Part shown: positions 1-6,963 of the stretch, one piece after another
Layout of the letters: each line of letters opens with the position of its first letter
Numbering within the stretch: position 1 is the first letter of the stretch
Assembly (NCBI GenBank): GCA_046565595.1
Contig: JBKHYG010000065.1
Span: 1-17,810 of the forward strand
DNA length: 17,810 bases
Direction: 5' to 3'
Source of the DNA: JBKHYG01 sp046565595
GTDB lineage: Bacteria; Actinomycetota; AC-67
Program-made: the position numbers and the translations under genes
Notes under the pieces: generated by a model
Seen by the model: only the letters and a program-made list of their open reading frames with translations
What the model was told of the DNA's origin: nothing
The model's database searches: none

Positions 1-702
1 ATCGGGCTGATGATCGCGCGCGGATTCATCGATGCTGGGGCGAAGGTCTACATATCCAGCCGCAAAGCCGACGCCTGCCAGCAGGCCGCGGATGAACTCG
101 GAGAAAACTGCATCGCCATACCCGCCGACCTTTCGACGACCGAGGGCATCTCCTCACTGGTCACGCAGATCGCCGAGCGCGAACCCCAACTAGACATCCT
201 GGTGAACAACGCCGGCGCGACCTGGGGCGCCCCGCTCGAAGACTTCCCGCCCGATGCTTTCGACAAGATCTGGGACACCAATGTGAAGGGGATCTTCTTC
301 CTGACCACCCAACTACTGCCGCAACTACGCAAGGCAGCTTCGGCAGAGGATCCCGCCCGGGTCATCAACATCGGATCGATCGATGGACTGCGCGTTCCCG
401 ATATGAACAACTATCCGTATTCGGCATCGAAGGCCGCGGTCCACATGCTCACTCGGCACCTTGCCCAGCACCTCGTGGGCGAGAACATCTCTGTCAACGC
501 GATCGCTCCCGGCCTCTTCCCGTCCAAGATGACCCAGTTCCTGTTCGAGCACGGGGACGAGGCTGTGTCAGGCTTCATCCCCATGAAGCGCCCCGGTCGC
601 CCAGAGGACATCGCAGGTACGGCCATCTATCTGTCGAGCCGCGCGAGCGCCTACCTCACGGGGGCGGTCATACCGGTGGACGGTGGCGTCTCGACGCGGT
701 GA
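1..702 (+). CDS. SDR-family NAD(P)-dependent oxidoreductase, 5' end outside window
   Basis: Short-chain dehydrogenase/reductase, expected to oxidise or reduce a hydroxyl/carbonyl on a small substrate with NAD(P)(H) in the cytosol. The frame is open from base 1 and begins with I-G-L, which fits the end of the GxxxGIG dinucleotide-binding loop, so only about 15-20 N-terminal residues are missing; the ATG at 10 is internal. The NNAG motif follows at the end of beta-4. The catalytic residues are visible: Ser (codon 376-378), Tyr (418-420) and Lys (430-432) in YPYSASK. The C-terminus has the usual SAYLTG...VDGG. The SRK after the second strand and the overall sequence resemble the RhlG-like/gluconate 5-dehydrogenase-like SDR group, but the substrate cannot be told. 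It ends 4 nt before the YqgE/AlgH start, so the two are probably cotranscribed. Confidence 0.93.
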   Translation: MGLMIARGFIDAGAKVYISSRKADACQQAADELGENCIAIPADLSTTEGISSLVTQIAEREPQLDILVNNAGATWGAPLEDFPPDAFDKIWDTNVKGIFFLTTQLLPQLRKAASAEDPARVINIGSIDGLRVPDMNNYPYSASKAAVHMLTRHLAQHLVGENISVNAIAPGLFPSKMTQFLFEHGDEAVSGFIPMKRPGRPEDIAGTAIYLSSRASAYLTGAVIPVDGGVSTR

Positions 703-706
703 TCCG

Positions 707-1270
707 ATGGTCCTCCCAGAGACCCTCCGCGGATCCCTGCTGATCGCTTCGCCGATCCTGAGGGATCCGAACTTCGTCAAGAGCGTCATCTTCGTGTGTG
801 CACACGATCCGAACGGCGCCCTTGGGGTGGTCCTGAACCGGCCGAGCCCGATCGCGGTCGGGGATGTGCTCGAACGATGGGGCCCGTTCGTCAGCGAACC
901 CGGATCCCTATTCACCGGAGGCCCCGTCGACTCGGATTCGGCGATCGCACTCGGATGGATCCACTCCCCTGACCCCGAGGACGGGAGCCTGTCGGTGGTC
1001 ACGGATCCGATCGCGATGCTCGATCTGAACCTCGAACCAGAAGAGGTCTCGCCGAAGTTGTCAGCGGCTCGGATCTTCCTCGGGTACGCGGGTTGGACCA
1101 CGGGTCAACTCGAGGAAGAGTTGCTGGAGGAAGCCTGGCTGATAGCGGATCCTCTCCCGACCGATGTCTTCACCCTGCGTCCAGATAAGCTCTGGCGAGA
1201 GGTTCTTCGCAGGCAAGGGGGAACCACCGCGATGATGGCCGATTTCCCAGAGGACCCGACGCTGAACTGA
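707..1270 (+). CDS. YqgE/AlgH family protein (DUF179)
   Basis: Protein of 187 residues in the YqgE/AlgH (UPF0301) family. The family is widespread and its molecular role is unsettled; Pseudomonas AlgH is named for an effect on alginate regulation. The family hallmarks are in order: G-x-LLIA-x-P near the N-terminus, DPNF, GALGVVLNRP, FTGGPV, then FLGYAGWTTGQLEEEL and a C-terminal W-x-x-VLRRQGG ending in DPTLN. I chose the ATG at 707 over an in-frame GTG at 683: 707 starts 4 nt after the SDR stop, gives the usual family length and puts LRGSLLIA close to the N-terminus, while the extra eight residues from 683 would overlap the SDR. It is convergent with the HAD gene, with 12 nt between stop codons. 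Confidence 0.95.
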   Translation: MVLPETLRGSLLIASPILRDPNFVKSVIFVCAHDPNGALGVVLNRPSPIAVGDVLERWGPFVSEPGSLFTGGPVDSDSAIALGWIHSPDPEDGSLSVVTDPIAMLDLNLEPEEVSPKLSAARIFLGYAGWTTGQLEEELLEEAWLIADPLPTDVFTLRPDKLWREVLRRQGGTTAMMADFPEDPTLN

Positions 1271-1282
1271 CGCGCTCGAGAT

Positions 1283-2089
1283 TCAGCTCAGGAGTCTCTC
1301 GATGACGGCCGCGACGCCATCAAGGTGGTGGGCTGAACATACCTCGTCTGCGATAGCCAGGACATCTGGATGCGCGTCGGCTACCGCCACACCATGGCCC
1401 GCCCACTCGAGCATCGGCAGATCTGGCCGATCATCGCCGAAGGCCACCACCGACCCGCGATCGATCTCCCAACGCTCAGCCACCCAGCGCGTGCCGAGCC
1501 CCTTGTCCACGCCAGGGCCCAGGACCTCTACGAACCCGGCAGCGCTGATCACCGAACTCAGTCCGAGTTCTTCGACGCTGGCCAGGACAGCCGAGAACAA
1601 CCGATCGTCGTCGACCTCAGGATGCCGGACATTGACCTTGGAGACCTCGGGACCTCGGCGCAGGAACACGCTCGCGTCCTCCACTACCGCAGGTATCGGA
1701 GGCAACAGGGTCGAGTGGTAGTGCTCCTCGCGGTAATAGCGTTCCTCGCGTTCCGCAGAGAACGCGACGCCCGGCAGGCGTTGCCGGGTCCTCGTGACCA
1801 ACTCCCAAGCGAGGTCCGCCGCCATCGGATGACGGACCTCGATGCGGTCTAGGGCGATATCGCTGATCGTCGAGCCAGACCCGCAGATCGCGTAGCCGTC
1901 GACGATCCCGAGTTCCCTCGCCAGGGGAACCGCCGAGCGCGGACTCCTTGCCGTGCAGATCACGACAGGCACACCGGCCGCCCGCGCGGCGGCTATCGCC
2001 TTGATGGTCCTCTCGGTCGCGGTGGCGTCTTCGAGCAGGACCGTCCGATCCAGGTCGGTGACGAACAGCTCGGGCCGGTTCGGACCCAT
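1283..2089 (-). CDS. HAD-superfamily hydrolase, Cof-like (subfamily IIB)
   Basis: Predicted cytosolic phosphatase of 268 residues. Motif I is DLDRT (residues 12-16, nucleophile Asp12, general acid/base Asp14). Motif II is the Thr in ICTAR, motif III the Lys in GVDKGLG, and motif IV GDDRPDLPML with the metal-binding Asp pair. The large insert between motifs II and III fits the type IIB cap of Cof/SPP-like phosphatases; the substrate is probably a sugar phosphate but is not determinable. Arg15 replaces the more usual Gly of DxDGT. The start is ATG at 2089, whose A is also the last base of the trpD TGA (TGATG), which implies translational coupling; a TTG one codon earlier is possible. No link to tryptophan synthesis is known to me; the pairing may only be positional. 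Confidence 0.9.
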   Translation of the reverse strand: MGPNRPELFVTDLDRTVLLEDATATERTIKAIAAARAAGVPVVICTARSPRSAVPLARELGIVDGYAICGSGSTISDIALDRIEVRHPMAADLAWELVTRTRQRLPGVAFSAEREERYYREEHYHSTLLPPIPAVVEDASVFLRRGPEVSKVNVRHPEVDDDRLFSAVLASVEELGLSSVISAAGFVEVLGPGVDKGLGTRWVAERWEIDRGSVVAFGDDRPDLPMLEWAGHGVAVADAHPDVLAIADEVCSAHHLDGVAAVIERLLS

Positions 2090-3111
2090 CAACCGGATCT
2101 TCCAGAGACCGTGACGAGTCGGTCCAAGGCATCCCGCGCGGCCCCCGAATCCAGGGAACCGCGAGCAGCCTCGATGCCCGAAACCAGATCCCCGGCTGCT
2201 CCCGCGACGACCAGGGCAGCGGCGGCGTTCAAGACGACCGTGTCGGCGATCGGACCCGGCTCACCCGCGAGCACCGATCTTGCGATCTTCGCGTTCATCT
2301 GGGGATCCCCGCCCCTGAGGGCGTCTCTGTCGGCAGGTTCGAGGCCGAGTTTGGAAGGCTCGATCGTGATCTCGGTCACCTGCGATCCGACGACCTCGAT
2401 TACAGAGGACGGGCCCGCGGTCGTCAGTTCGTCCATACCTTGGGAACCGTGCACGAACCAAGCTCTCTCCGTACCCAGGATGCGCAGAGCCTCCGCCATC
2501 AGCGGCAACAGCGCAGCGTCCGCGACTCCCACGACCTGCCGAGACGCTCCGGCAGGATTCGAGAGAGGGCCGAGCAGATTGAAGACCGTCCGGACCCCGA
2601 GTTCGCGGCGAACGGGTCCGACGAAGCGCATGGCAGGGTGGAACCTCGGAGCGAAACAGAAACCGATCCCCGCCTCGCGGATGCAATCAGCAACCGCGGC
2701 TGGTTCCAGATCGATGACCACACCCAAGGCCTCGAGGACATCGGCCGATCCGCACTCGCTGGAGGCCGCCCGGTTGCCATGCTTCGCGACAGGCACTCCG
2801 GCCCCCGCAACGACCAGTGCGGCGATCGTCGAGATGTTGACCGAACCTGACCCGTCGCCGCCGGTTCCGCAGGTATCCACCACGCTCAGACCAGCATCGA
2901 CCTTCAGCGAGAGATCGCGCATCACGCCAGCCATCGCAGCGGCCTCGACGGCCGTTGGTCCCTTGGCCTGCATCGCCACCAGGAAACCCGCGATCTGAAC
3001 CTCCGATGCCTCACCGGTCATCATCTGATGAACACATGAGGCCGCGACCTCCGCCTCGAGGTCTTCACCGGCGATCAACCTCGAGGTGATCTTCGCCCAC
3101 TCGCTGCCCAT
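2089..3111 (-). CDS. trpD: Anthranilate phosphoribosyltransferase
   Basis: Second step of tryptophan synthesis: anthranilate + PRPP gives phosphoribosyl-anthranilate + PPi. The 340-residue length is normal for a stand-alone TrpD. An N-terminal helical domain is followed by the PRPP loop GTGGD (residues 82-86), SVNIST, then KHGNRA (110-115) and SSECGSAD (117-124). The anthranilate-site segment FAPRFHPAMRFVGPVRRELGVRT and FNLLGPLSNPA are also present. The start is ATG at 3111, with a TAGGCT hexamer 8 nt upstream and no Shine-Dalgarno sequence, suggesting a leaderless mRNA. It is divergent from the rpiB-like gene across 44 bp and overlaps the HAD gene start by one base. No other trp gene is in the window, so it is an isolated trpD as in several actinobacteria. 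Confidence 0.97.
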   Translation of the reverse strand: MGSEWAKITSRLIAGEDLEAEVAASCVHQMMTGEASEVQIAGFLVAMQAKGPTAVEAAAMAGVMRDLSLKVDAGLSVVDTCGTGGDGSGSVNISTIAALVVAGAGVPVAKHGNRAASSECGSADVLEALGVVIDLEPAAVADCIREAGIGFCFAPRFHPAMRFVGPVRRELGVRTVFNLLGPLSNPAGASRQVVGVADAALLPLMAEALRILGTERAWFVHGSQGMDELTTAGPSSVIEVVGSQVTEITIEPSKLGLEPADRDALRGGDPQMNAKIARSVLAGEPGPIADTVVLNAAAALVVAGAAGDLVSGIEAARGSLDSGAARDALDRLVTVSGRSG

Positions 3112-3119
3112 GGTCGGCG

Positions 3120-3125
3120 AGCCTA
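3120..3125 (-). promoter_or_regulatory. Candidate -10 element of trpD (leaderless)
   Basis: Reads TAGGCT on the minus strand (TANNNT consensus), 8 nt before the trpD ATG, which would place transcription start at or within a base or two of the start codon. No convincing -35 hexamer is visible. It faces the rpiB-like -10 at 3143-3148 with 17 nt between them. Confidence 0.5.
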
Positions 3126-3142
3126 CCGGTCACCCAGCGAGC

Positions 3143-3148
3143 TAATCT
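3143..3148 (+). promoter_or_regulatory. Candidate -10 element of the rpiB-like gene (leaderless)
   Basis: TAATCT, 7 nt before the ATG at 3156, with no Shine-Dalgarno sequence in between. The spacing fits a leaderless transcript. It shares the 44-bp intergenic region with the divergent trpD promoter. Confidence 0.55.
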
Positions 3149-3155
3149 CGCCCAG

Positions 3156-3602
3156 ATGCGCATCCTCGTGGGAGCCGATGAGCGTACCGAGATGACCGAC
3201 GAACTCGGGCGCCACCTCGCCGAACTCGGTCACGAAGTGGTGGATACCCTCGGCCCGGCTGCTGGCCGTGAACACCGGTGGGCGGATCTGGCCATCGAGA
3301 TCGCCCGACGGATCGCATCGGGCGAAGCCGATCAGGGGATCGTCTGCTGCTGGACGGGCACGGGCGTCAGTATCGCTGCCAACAAGATCCCCGGCATCCG
3401 CGCGGCCCTGTGTAGCGACGCGGAACAGGCGCGAGGCGCCCGGCTCTATAACGATGCGAACATCCTCGCACTCTCGCTGCGGACGACGACACCCGCCCTC
3501 ATGAAGGAGATACTCGAGGCCTGGTTCGCTACCCCTCAGCCAGATCCCGCTGAACTGGACCAGATCGCGAAGCTAGAGGCTCAATCCAGCAACGAGGGCT
3601 GA
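3156..3602 (+). CDS. RpiB/LacA/LacB-family sugar-phosphate isomerase, non-canonical active site
   Basis: Aldose-ketose isomerase of the RpiB fold, 148 residues, usual family length. The enediol-anion loop is clear: Cys-W-T-G-T-G-V-S-I-A-A-N-K, with the Cys where E. coli RpiB has its catalytic Cys, followed by PGIRAAL and RLYNDANILAL. Two positions differ from ribose-5-phosphate isomerases I recall. The N-terminal D-H-x-G is D-E-R-T here (His to Glu at residue 9), and the ring-opening His of the R-x-H-N-D motif is Tyr. A C-terminal tail of about 20 residues follows the last family helix. It may act on a sugar phosphate other than ribose 5-phosphate (RpiB relatives work on allose, galactose and tetrose phosphates). 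Its last 22 bases overlap the convergent DUF72 gene. I am sure of the family, not of the substrate, so no symbol is given. Confidence 0.88.
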   Translation: MRILVGADERTEMTDELGRHLAELGHEVVDTLGPAAGREHRWADLAIEIARRIASGEADQGIVCCWTGTGVSIAANKIPGIRAALCSDAEQARGARLYNDANILALSLRTTTPALMKEILEAWFATPQPDPAELDQIAKLEAQSSNEG

Positions 3603-4507
3603 TCGGGCGGAGAGCCCGTTCGGTCGGGCTGTACCGCTCCGACCAGTTCCGCCAAGCGTGCGGCGTTGCGCACGCCCTTGTCGGCGTAGCAGTTGTTGAA
3701 GAGCACATGCGTGTGGCGCGCCTGCTCCGCTAGCGTCCTGATCGGATCGACCCAGCCGGCGAGTTCCTCCTCGGAGTACAGATAGTTGAAGCGTTCAGCC
3801 GCTGTCTGTCCTCTGGCATCCCAGGTCGTGGCGTTGCGCCCATGGAACCTGAAGACGACCAGCTCAGGATCGGTCACTTCCAGCACCGGCGGAACCGAGT
3901 TGTCGAACCCTTGCGGCGCATCGACGATGACCATCGGTAAGCCTCGTTCCCGCAACCATCCTTGCGTAACGCCGCTGTCGTCGAACCAGGATCGGTTACG
4001 GAACTCGATGGCGATCTTGTAGTCGGCCATCCGCTCCTGGCATCTCTCTACCCATGCTCGCGAATCAGGGTCCGGCAGGAACCAAGGAGGGAACTGGAAC
4101 AGGATGAATCCGAGTTTGCCTGCCGAGTGCAGCGGCATCAGTGCATCCACGAACCTGGTGAAGAGCATGTCCATGATGCTGGCCGGGATCCGATCGTGCT
4201 TGACCCGCTTGGATCGGAATGCGTGACGCAGCTCGGGCGGAAGCGACTTCGCATCAACAGGATGCTGAGTGAAAGGTCCATACGCCTTCACATCGAAGGT
4301 GAACGAAGCTGGGGTCCTCTCGACCCAGAGCGCAGCGTTGCGCTCGCTCGGAAGCGCATAGTAGGTCGAATCGACCTCGACCAGAGAGAACCTGGACGCG
4401 TAGTAGCGGAGCCTCGACTCTGCGGTCTTCGCGCCCGGGGGATACCAACCGCTGTCCAGCAGCGTCGGGTCGGTCCACGAGGATGAGCCAACTCGGATCT
4501 CGCCCAT
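3581..4507 (-). CDS. DUF72 (YecE-like) domain protein
   Basis: Protein of 308 residues covering the whole DUF72/YecE family, a TIM-barrel fold of unknown biochemical role. Diagnostic segments are IRVGSSSWTDP at the N-terminus, the GWYPPG and LRYYASRFSLVEVDSTYYALPS stretch, FTFDVKAYGPFTQH, GFILFQFPPWF, the IAIEFRNRSWF strand and the C-terminal VLFNNCYADKGVRNA. It carries no signal peptide or membrane segment. The start is ATG at 4507, with TAGGTT 6 nt upstream, suggesting its own leaderless promoter despite lying only 41 nt after the GMC gene on the same strand. The last 22 bases overlap the 3' end of the convergent rpiB-like gene. Confidence 0.94.
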   Translation of the reverse strand: MGEIRVGSSSWTDPTLLDSGWYPPGAKTAESRLRYYASRFSLVEVDSTYYALPSERNAALWVERTPASFTFDVKAYGPFTQHPVDAKSLPPELRHAFRSKRVKHDRIPASIMDMLFTRFVDALMPLHSAGKLGFILFQFPPWFLPDPDSRAWVERCQERMADYKIAIEFRNRSWFDDSGVTQGWLRERGLPMVIVDAPQGFDNSVPPVLEVTDPELVVFRFHGRNATTWDARGQTAAERFNYLYSEEELAGWVDPIRTLAEQARHTHVLFNNCYADKGVRNAARLAELVGAVQPDRTGSPPDQPSLLD

Positions 4508-4513
4508 GCGCAG

Positions 4514-4519
4514 AACCTA
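4514..4519 (-). promoter_or_regulatory. Candidate -10 element of the DUF72 gene
   Basis: TAGGTT on the minus strand, 6 nt before the ATG at 4507. Leaderless-type spacing. It lies in the 41-nt gap after the GMC stop codon, so the gene may be transcribed independently as well as by read-through. Confidence 0.42.
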
Positions 4520-4548
4520 CCGTCGTTCCACCCATGCAGCGGTGCCGC

Positions 4549-6135
4549 TCAGTCCAGCGTTGCGGCTATGCGTTCACTGATCATCGAGGCGCACGCTTGC
4601 ACGGTCAGCGCAGGATCTGCGCCCCCAAGTGAGGTAGGGAGGATGCTCGCGTCCGCGCAGTACAGGTTGGTGGTGGAGTGGAACCTTCCCTCCGCCGAAA
4701 CCACACCGTTGCCCTCACCGCCCATCCTGAGGGTGCCATGCAGATGGAGTCCCAGCCCCAACAGATCGAACCGGTGCACCGATGCGGGATCCGCGCCGGC
4801 TTCCACGAGTATCTCGCTGGCGCGCCTGGCCAGCCAGTCCCGACGGCGTAGCGTCTCGTCGGTTGGCACATAGCGGATCGACGGGACCGGACCTGCAGTA
4901 TCGCTCGCCCCCGACGACAGTCGAACCCCGTTCGAACCATCAACCTCATCGTCGACGCTAACCCCGACGAACAAGGTCCTTCGCCACTTCTCCATCCTGC
5001 GCTTCAGATCCGCCCCCACTACGAACCCATCGGTTGCCCAAGGCCCATGCCCATGCGAGATCCCGTGGCCAGATCCGTAGGCGAGCGCGGCGAGTAGAGG
5101 TGTCAGCCCGAGGCTGAAGACCGAGCCGAAGCCGGGGAAGTCGCAGCGAGCCATCGATACCTGACCAACCGACGGATCGACCTCTTCGGGTAGCACCCCC
5201 GCGACCAGGTCGAGCGCGTGCGTGGTCAGACCTCGCCCGACCCAGCCGTTGTCCGGCAAACCGCTTGCAAGATAGATGCGCGGAGATTCGATCGCTCCTG
5301 CGGTCAGCACGAACCGCTCTCCGTCCTGCTCGATGACCTTCCCATCCTGCGTGCGGTAGCGCACCGCGCGGACCCGGTGTAACCCTTCCGAGGTCGGCTC
5401 GGCGACTATCCCAACCACCTGACAATCGGTGCGTAGATCCAGCAATCCCGTCGCGTACGCACCCGGAGCGAACGAGGTCGCCCCGTTACGCATAGCGGTG
5501 CGTTCCAGTGGAGCGTTCTCGGGTTGGCGGCAGCCGCTGATACATCCACCGCACGCGGTGCATCCATCGGCCTCGGGGAAGGTCGGTGTCGCTGCAGCGG
5601 TCAGCGGGAGGATCGCGTTGGGTTGGAAGCGCCAACCGATCTTGTCGGTGTCGGGGCCGAGCAGATGATCCAGACCCAGTCGGCGGCAGCCCTCGAGGAA
5701 CGCTTCATCCTTGGGCGCCAAGGCTTCTGGGATCCTCACCGGCAGCGCTTCTTCGATCCGCTCATACCACTCGATCAGGTGGCGGTACCCGAAGGGCCAC
5801 CCCCGCTCGAAGGAACGAACCATGCCTCGTGGGCTCGCTCCCCACCCCATGTTGCCCGTCCCGCCGACCCCCGCAGCCTGGAACACGGCGCCGAGGCCCT
5901 CGAGTTCACGAAGGTAGGGCGGTTCCGCTCGATCCGTTGGACCCCAGCGCAACACCCCGTCGGCAGGATGCAGCATGTCCCACTCGTCGCCCGAGAAATC
6001 GCGTTGCGGGTGCCGCCAAGCACCCGCCTCGAGGACGACCGTACCGAGCCCCCGCGCAGTGGATTCCGCTGCGACGACCATGCCGGCGGTACCACCACCG
6101 ATGACGACGACATCGGGCTTGCGCGTACCAGGCAC
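4549..6135 (-). CDS. GMC-family FAD oxidoreductase with CxxCxxCxxxC cluster
   Basis: Flavoprotein dehydrogenase/oxidase of 528 residues. The N-terminal Rossmann motif is VVVIGGGTAGM (dinucleotide glycines 13-18), then V-V-L-E-A-G for the FAD ribose. Between the FAD and substrate domains lie Cys192, Cys195, Cys198 and Cys202 (C-x2-C-x2-C-x3-C, no Pro after the last Cys). The C-terminus has the GMC signature: HLHGTLRMGG, then NLYCADASILPTSLGGADPALT, with the active-site His in HGT. Substrate is unknown; an alcohol or sugar is likely. Its GTG start directly follows the TAG of the upstream small protein with zero spacing, with GGGAG 5 nt before the GTG. It shows no Tat or Sec signal. By family comparison the catalytic subunits of FAD-dependent fructose and glucose dehydrogenases pair an Fe-S cluster with a subunit-3-like partner. 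Confidence 0.92.
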   Translation of the reverse strand: MPGTRKPDVVVIGGGTAGMVVAAESTARGLGTVVLEAGAWRHPQRDFSGDEWDMLHPADGVLRWGPTDRAEPPYLRELEGLGAVFQAAGVGGTGNMGWGASPRGMVRSFERGWPFGYRHLIEWYERIEEALPVRIPEALAPKDEAFLEGCRRLGLDHLLGPDTDKIGWRFQPNAILPLTAAATPTFPEADGCTACGGCISGCRQPENAPLERTAMRNGATSFAPGAYATGLLDLRTDCQVVGIVAEPTSEGLHRVRAVRYRTQDGKVIEQDGERFVLTAGAIESPRIYLASGLPDNGWVGRGLTTHALDLVAGVLPEEVDPSVGQVSMARCDFPGFGSVFSLGLTPLLAALAYGSGHGISHGHGPWATDGFVVGADLKRRMEKWRRTLFVGVSVDDEVDGSNGVRLSSGASDTAGPVPSIRYVPTDETLRRRDWLARRASEILVEAGADPASVHRFDLLGLGLHLHGTLRMGGEGNGVVSAEGRFHSTTNLYCADASILPTSLGGADPALTVQACASMISERIAATLD

Positions 6136-6537
6136 CTACGCTCCCAGCGGCCCGCGACCGCGCGCAGGGCCGTCATAGCCCGCAAGGCTCCAACCCAGTG
6201 GGTCTCCCACGAGATTGCCTCGGCCGTCGGTCCCCGACCAGGACGAATACACGGCCGCGATCGCAAGCAGAGTGGCATGTCGAAGACCAGGGCAGCAATC
6301 CACCCTCCTAGCCAACCGCTGGACGACATCGGGGCTCGCCGCAGCCTCGGAGAGGTCGGAGTCGGCGGGCTTGGGATCCAGTTCGAGTCCCCCGAGGTCT
6401 GGCTCGGGCAGGTAATGGCCGATGAATACCTCGGCCCCGATGTCCTCCGCCCCTGGGGTGGCATCCTCTGCGAGCCCTGGTACGACAGCTGCCGCGAGAG
6501 CGCGGAGCGCATCGCTTCGCTCGGAGGTCGAACTCAT
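6136..6537 (-). CDS. Gluconate 2-dehydrogenase subunit 3-like protein, no signal peptide
   Basis: Small protein of 133 residues encoded just upstream of the GMC enzyme. The N-terminal L-R-A-L-A-A-A-V-V-P-G followed by PGA-E-D-I-G-A, the middle Cys81-Cys82 and the C-terminal G-D-P-L-G-W-S-L-A-G-Y-D-G-P recall the gluconate 2-dehydrogenase subunit 3 family, whose members are the small subunits or chaperones of GMC dehydrogenases. The family call is by pattern and context, not by a search. Known members usually carry a Tat signal that exports the complex; here the N-terminus (MSSTSERSDA) has neither twin arginines nor a hydrophobic core, so the complex is predicted to stay inside. The ATG overlaps the stop of the upstream receiver-like gene (ATGA), and its TAG abuts the GMC GTG. 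Confidence 0.68.
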   Translation of the reverse strand: MSSTSERSDALRALAAAVVPGLAEDATPGAEDIGAEVFIGHYLPEPDLGGLELDPKPADSDLSEAAASPDVVQRLARRVDCCPGLRHATLLAIAAVYSSWSGTDGRGNLVGDPLGWSLAGYDGPARGRGPLGA

Positions 6538-6905
6538 GCCGGAGCGCTATGTACGCGCTGTGCCCAGAGACCCCTCGCAGTCTCTGCGAGTTCGAAGGGG
6601 TCAACCGGATCTACCAGCCATCGGTCGGCTCGCGACCATCTGGCCAGCCAGGTGTCCTGGCTCCGATCCAACAGCAAGATGATCGAAGGGGCGTCTTCGA
6701 GGTTCGTCAGTTCGCGTGAGAGGCCGAATGCGCCGAAGGGTTCGGTGGTCTCGTCCGCGATCACGACAGCTATATCCGCATCTCGCAGGCAGGCTCGAAC
6801 CGCCTCCCGACCATCGCTCGCCTCGTGGATCGTCCAGTCTGGACCGAGCGCGCGTGACACGAAGTTCCGGCGCGCTTCCGAGCGGGTTACCAGGAGAGCG
6901 TTCAT
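6534..6905 (-). CDS. Stand-alone degenerate response-regulator receiver domain
   Basis: Protein of 123 residues with the alternating strand-helix pattern of a CheY-like receiver and no output domain. Strand 1 is NALLVTR, strand 2 TIHEASDG followed by a helix with REAV, strand 3 IAVVIAD, strand 4 SIILLLD and strand 5 DRWLVDPVDPFEL before the last helix. Asp51 sits at the phosphoacceptor position. The acidic pair after strand 1 is replaced by Thr-Arg-Ser-Glu, the Ser/Thr switch after strand 4 by Leu-Asp, and the invariant Lys of KP by Asp99 (VDP). Phosphorylation is therefore doubtful; a pseudo-receiver used for protein contact is more likely. It is first in a three-gene unit and overlaps the next gene by 4 nt (ATGA). 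A TAGGAT hexamer lies 12 nt upstream of its ATG. Confidence 0.7.
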   Translation of the reverse strand: MNALLVTRSEARRNFVSRALGPDWTIHEASDGREAVRACLRDADIAVVIADETTEPFGAFGLSRELTNLEDAPSIILLLDRSQDTWLARWSRADRWLVDPVDPFELAETARGLWAQRVHSAPA

Positions 6906-6921
6906 ATGCGGGGGCGAATCC

Positions 6922-6927
6922 TATACT
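6922..6927 (+). promoter_or_regulatory. Candidate -10 element of the aquaporin gene
   Basis: TATACT, the best -10 match in the window, in the 61-bp divergent gap between the receiver-like gene and the aquaporin. Transcription would start near 6934 and give a leader of about 33 nt carrying a Shine-Dalgarno sequence. No good -35 is seen at 16-18 nt. Confidence 0.5.
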
Positions 6928-6957
6928 CGCCAAGGATCGCCAACAGGCACCACCCGG

Positions 6958-6963
6958 GGAGGT
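6958..6963 (+). promoter_or_regulatory. Ribosome binding site fixing the aquaporin start
   Basis: GGAGGT ending 3 nt before the ATG at 6967. It decides the start, because the same frame stays open far upstream (to 5524) opposite the GMC, subunit-3-like and receiver-like genes. Confidence 0.65.

Noticed and set aside
10..12. ATG near the left edge as the SDR start
   Set aside because: Codons before it complete the GIG of the cofactor-binding loop, so the real start lies outside the window.
683..706. GTG at 683 as start of the YqgE/AlgH protein
   Set aside because: It overlaps the SDR coding end and adds eight unconserved residues; ATG 707 fits the family.
1261..1287. Inverted repeat around the YqgE/HAD convergent stops as a terminator
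   Set aside because: Only 6 bp of stem with a 15-nt loop; too weak to call.
2111..2998. Open frame on the plus strand opposite trpD
   Set aside because: Antisense to a strongly conserved trpD; its translation is Ser/Pro/Ala/Thr-rich without motifs.
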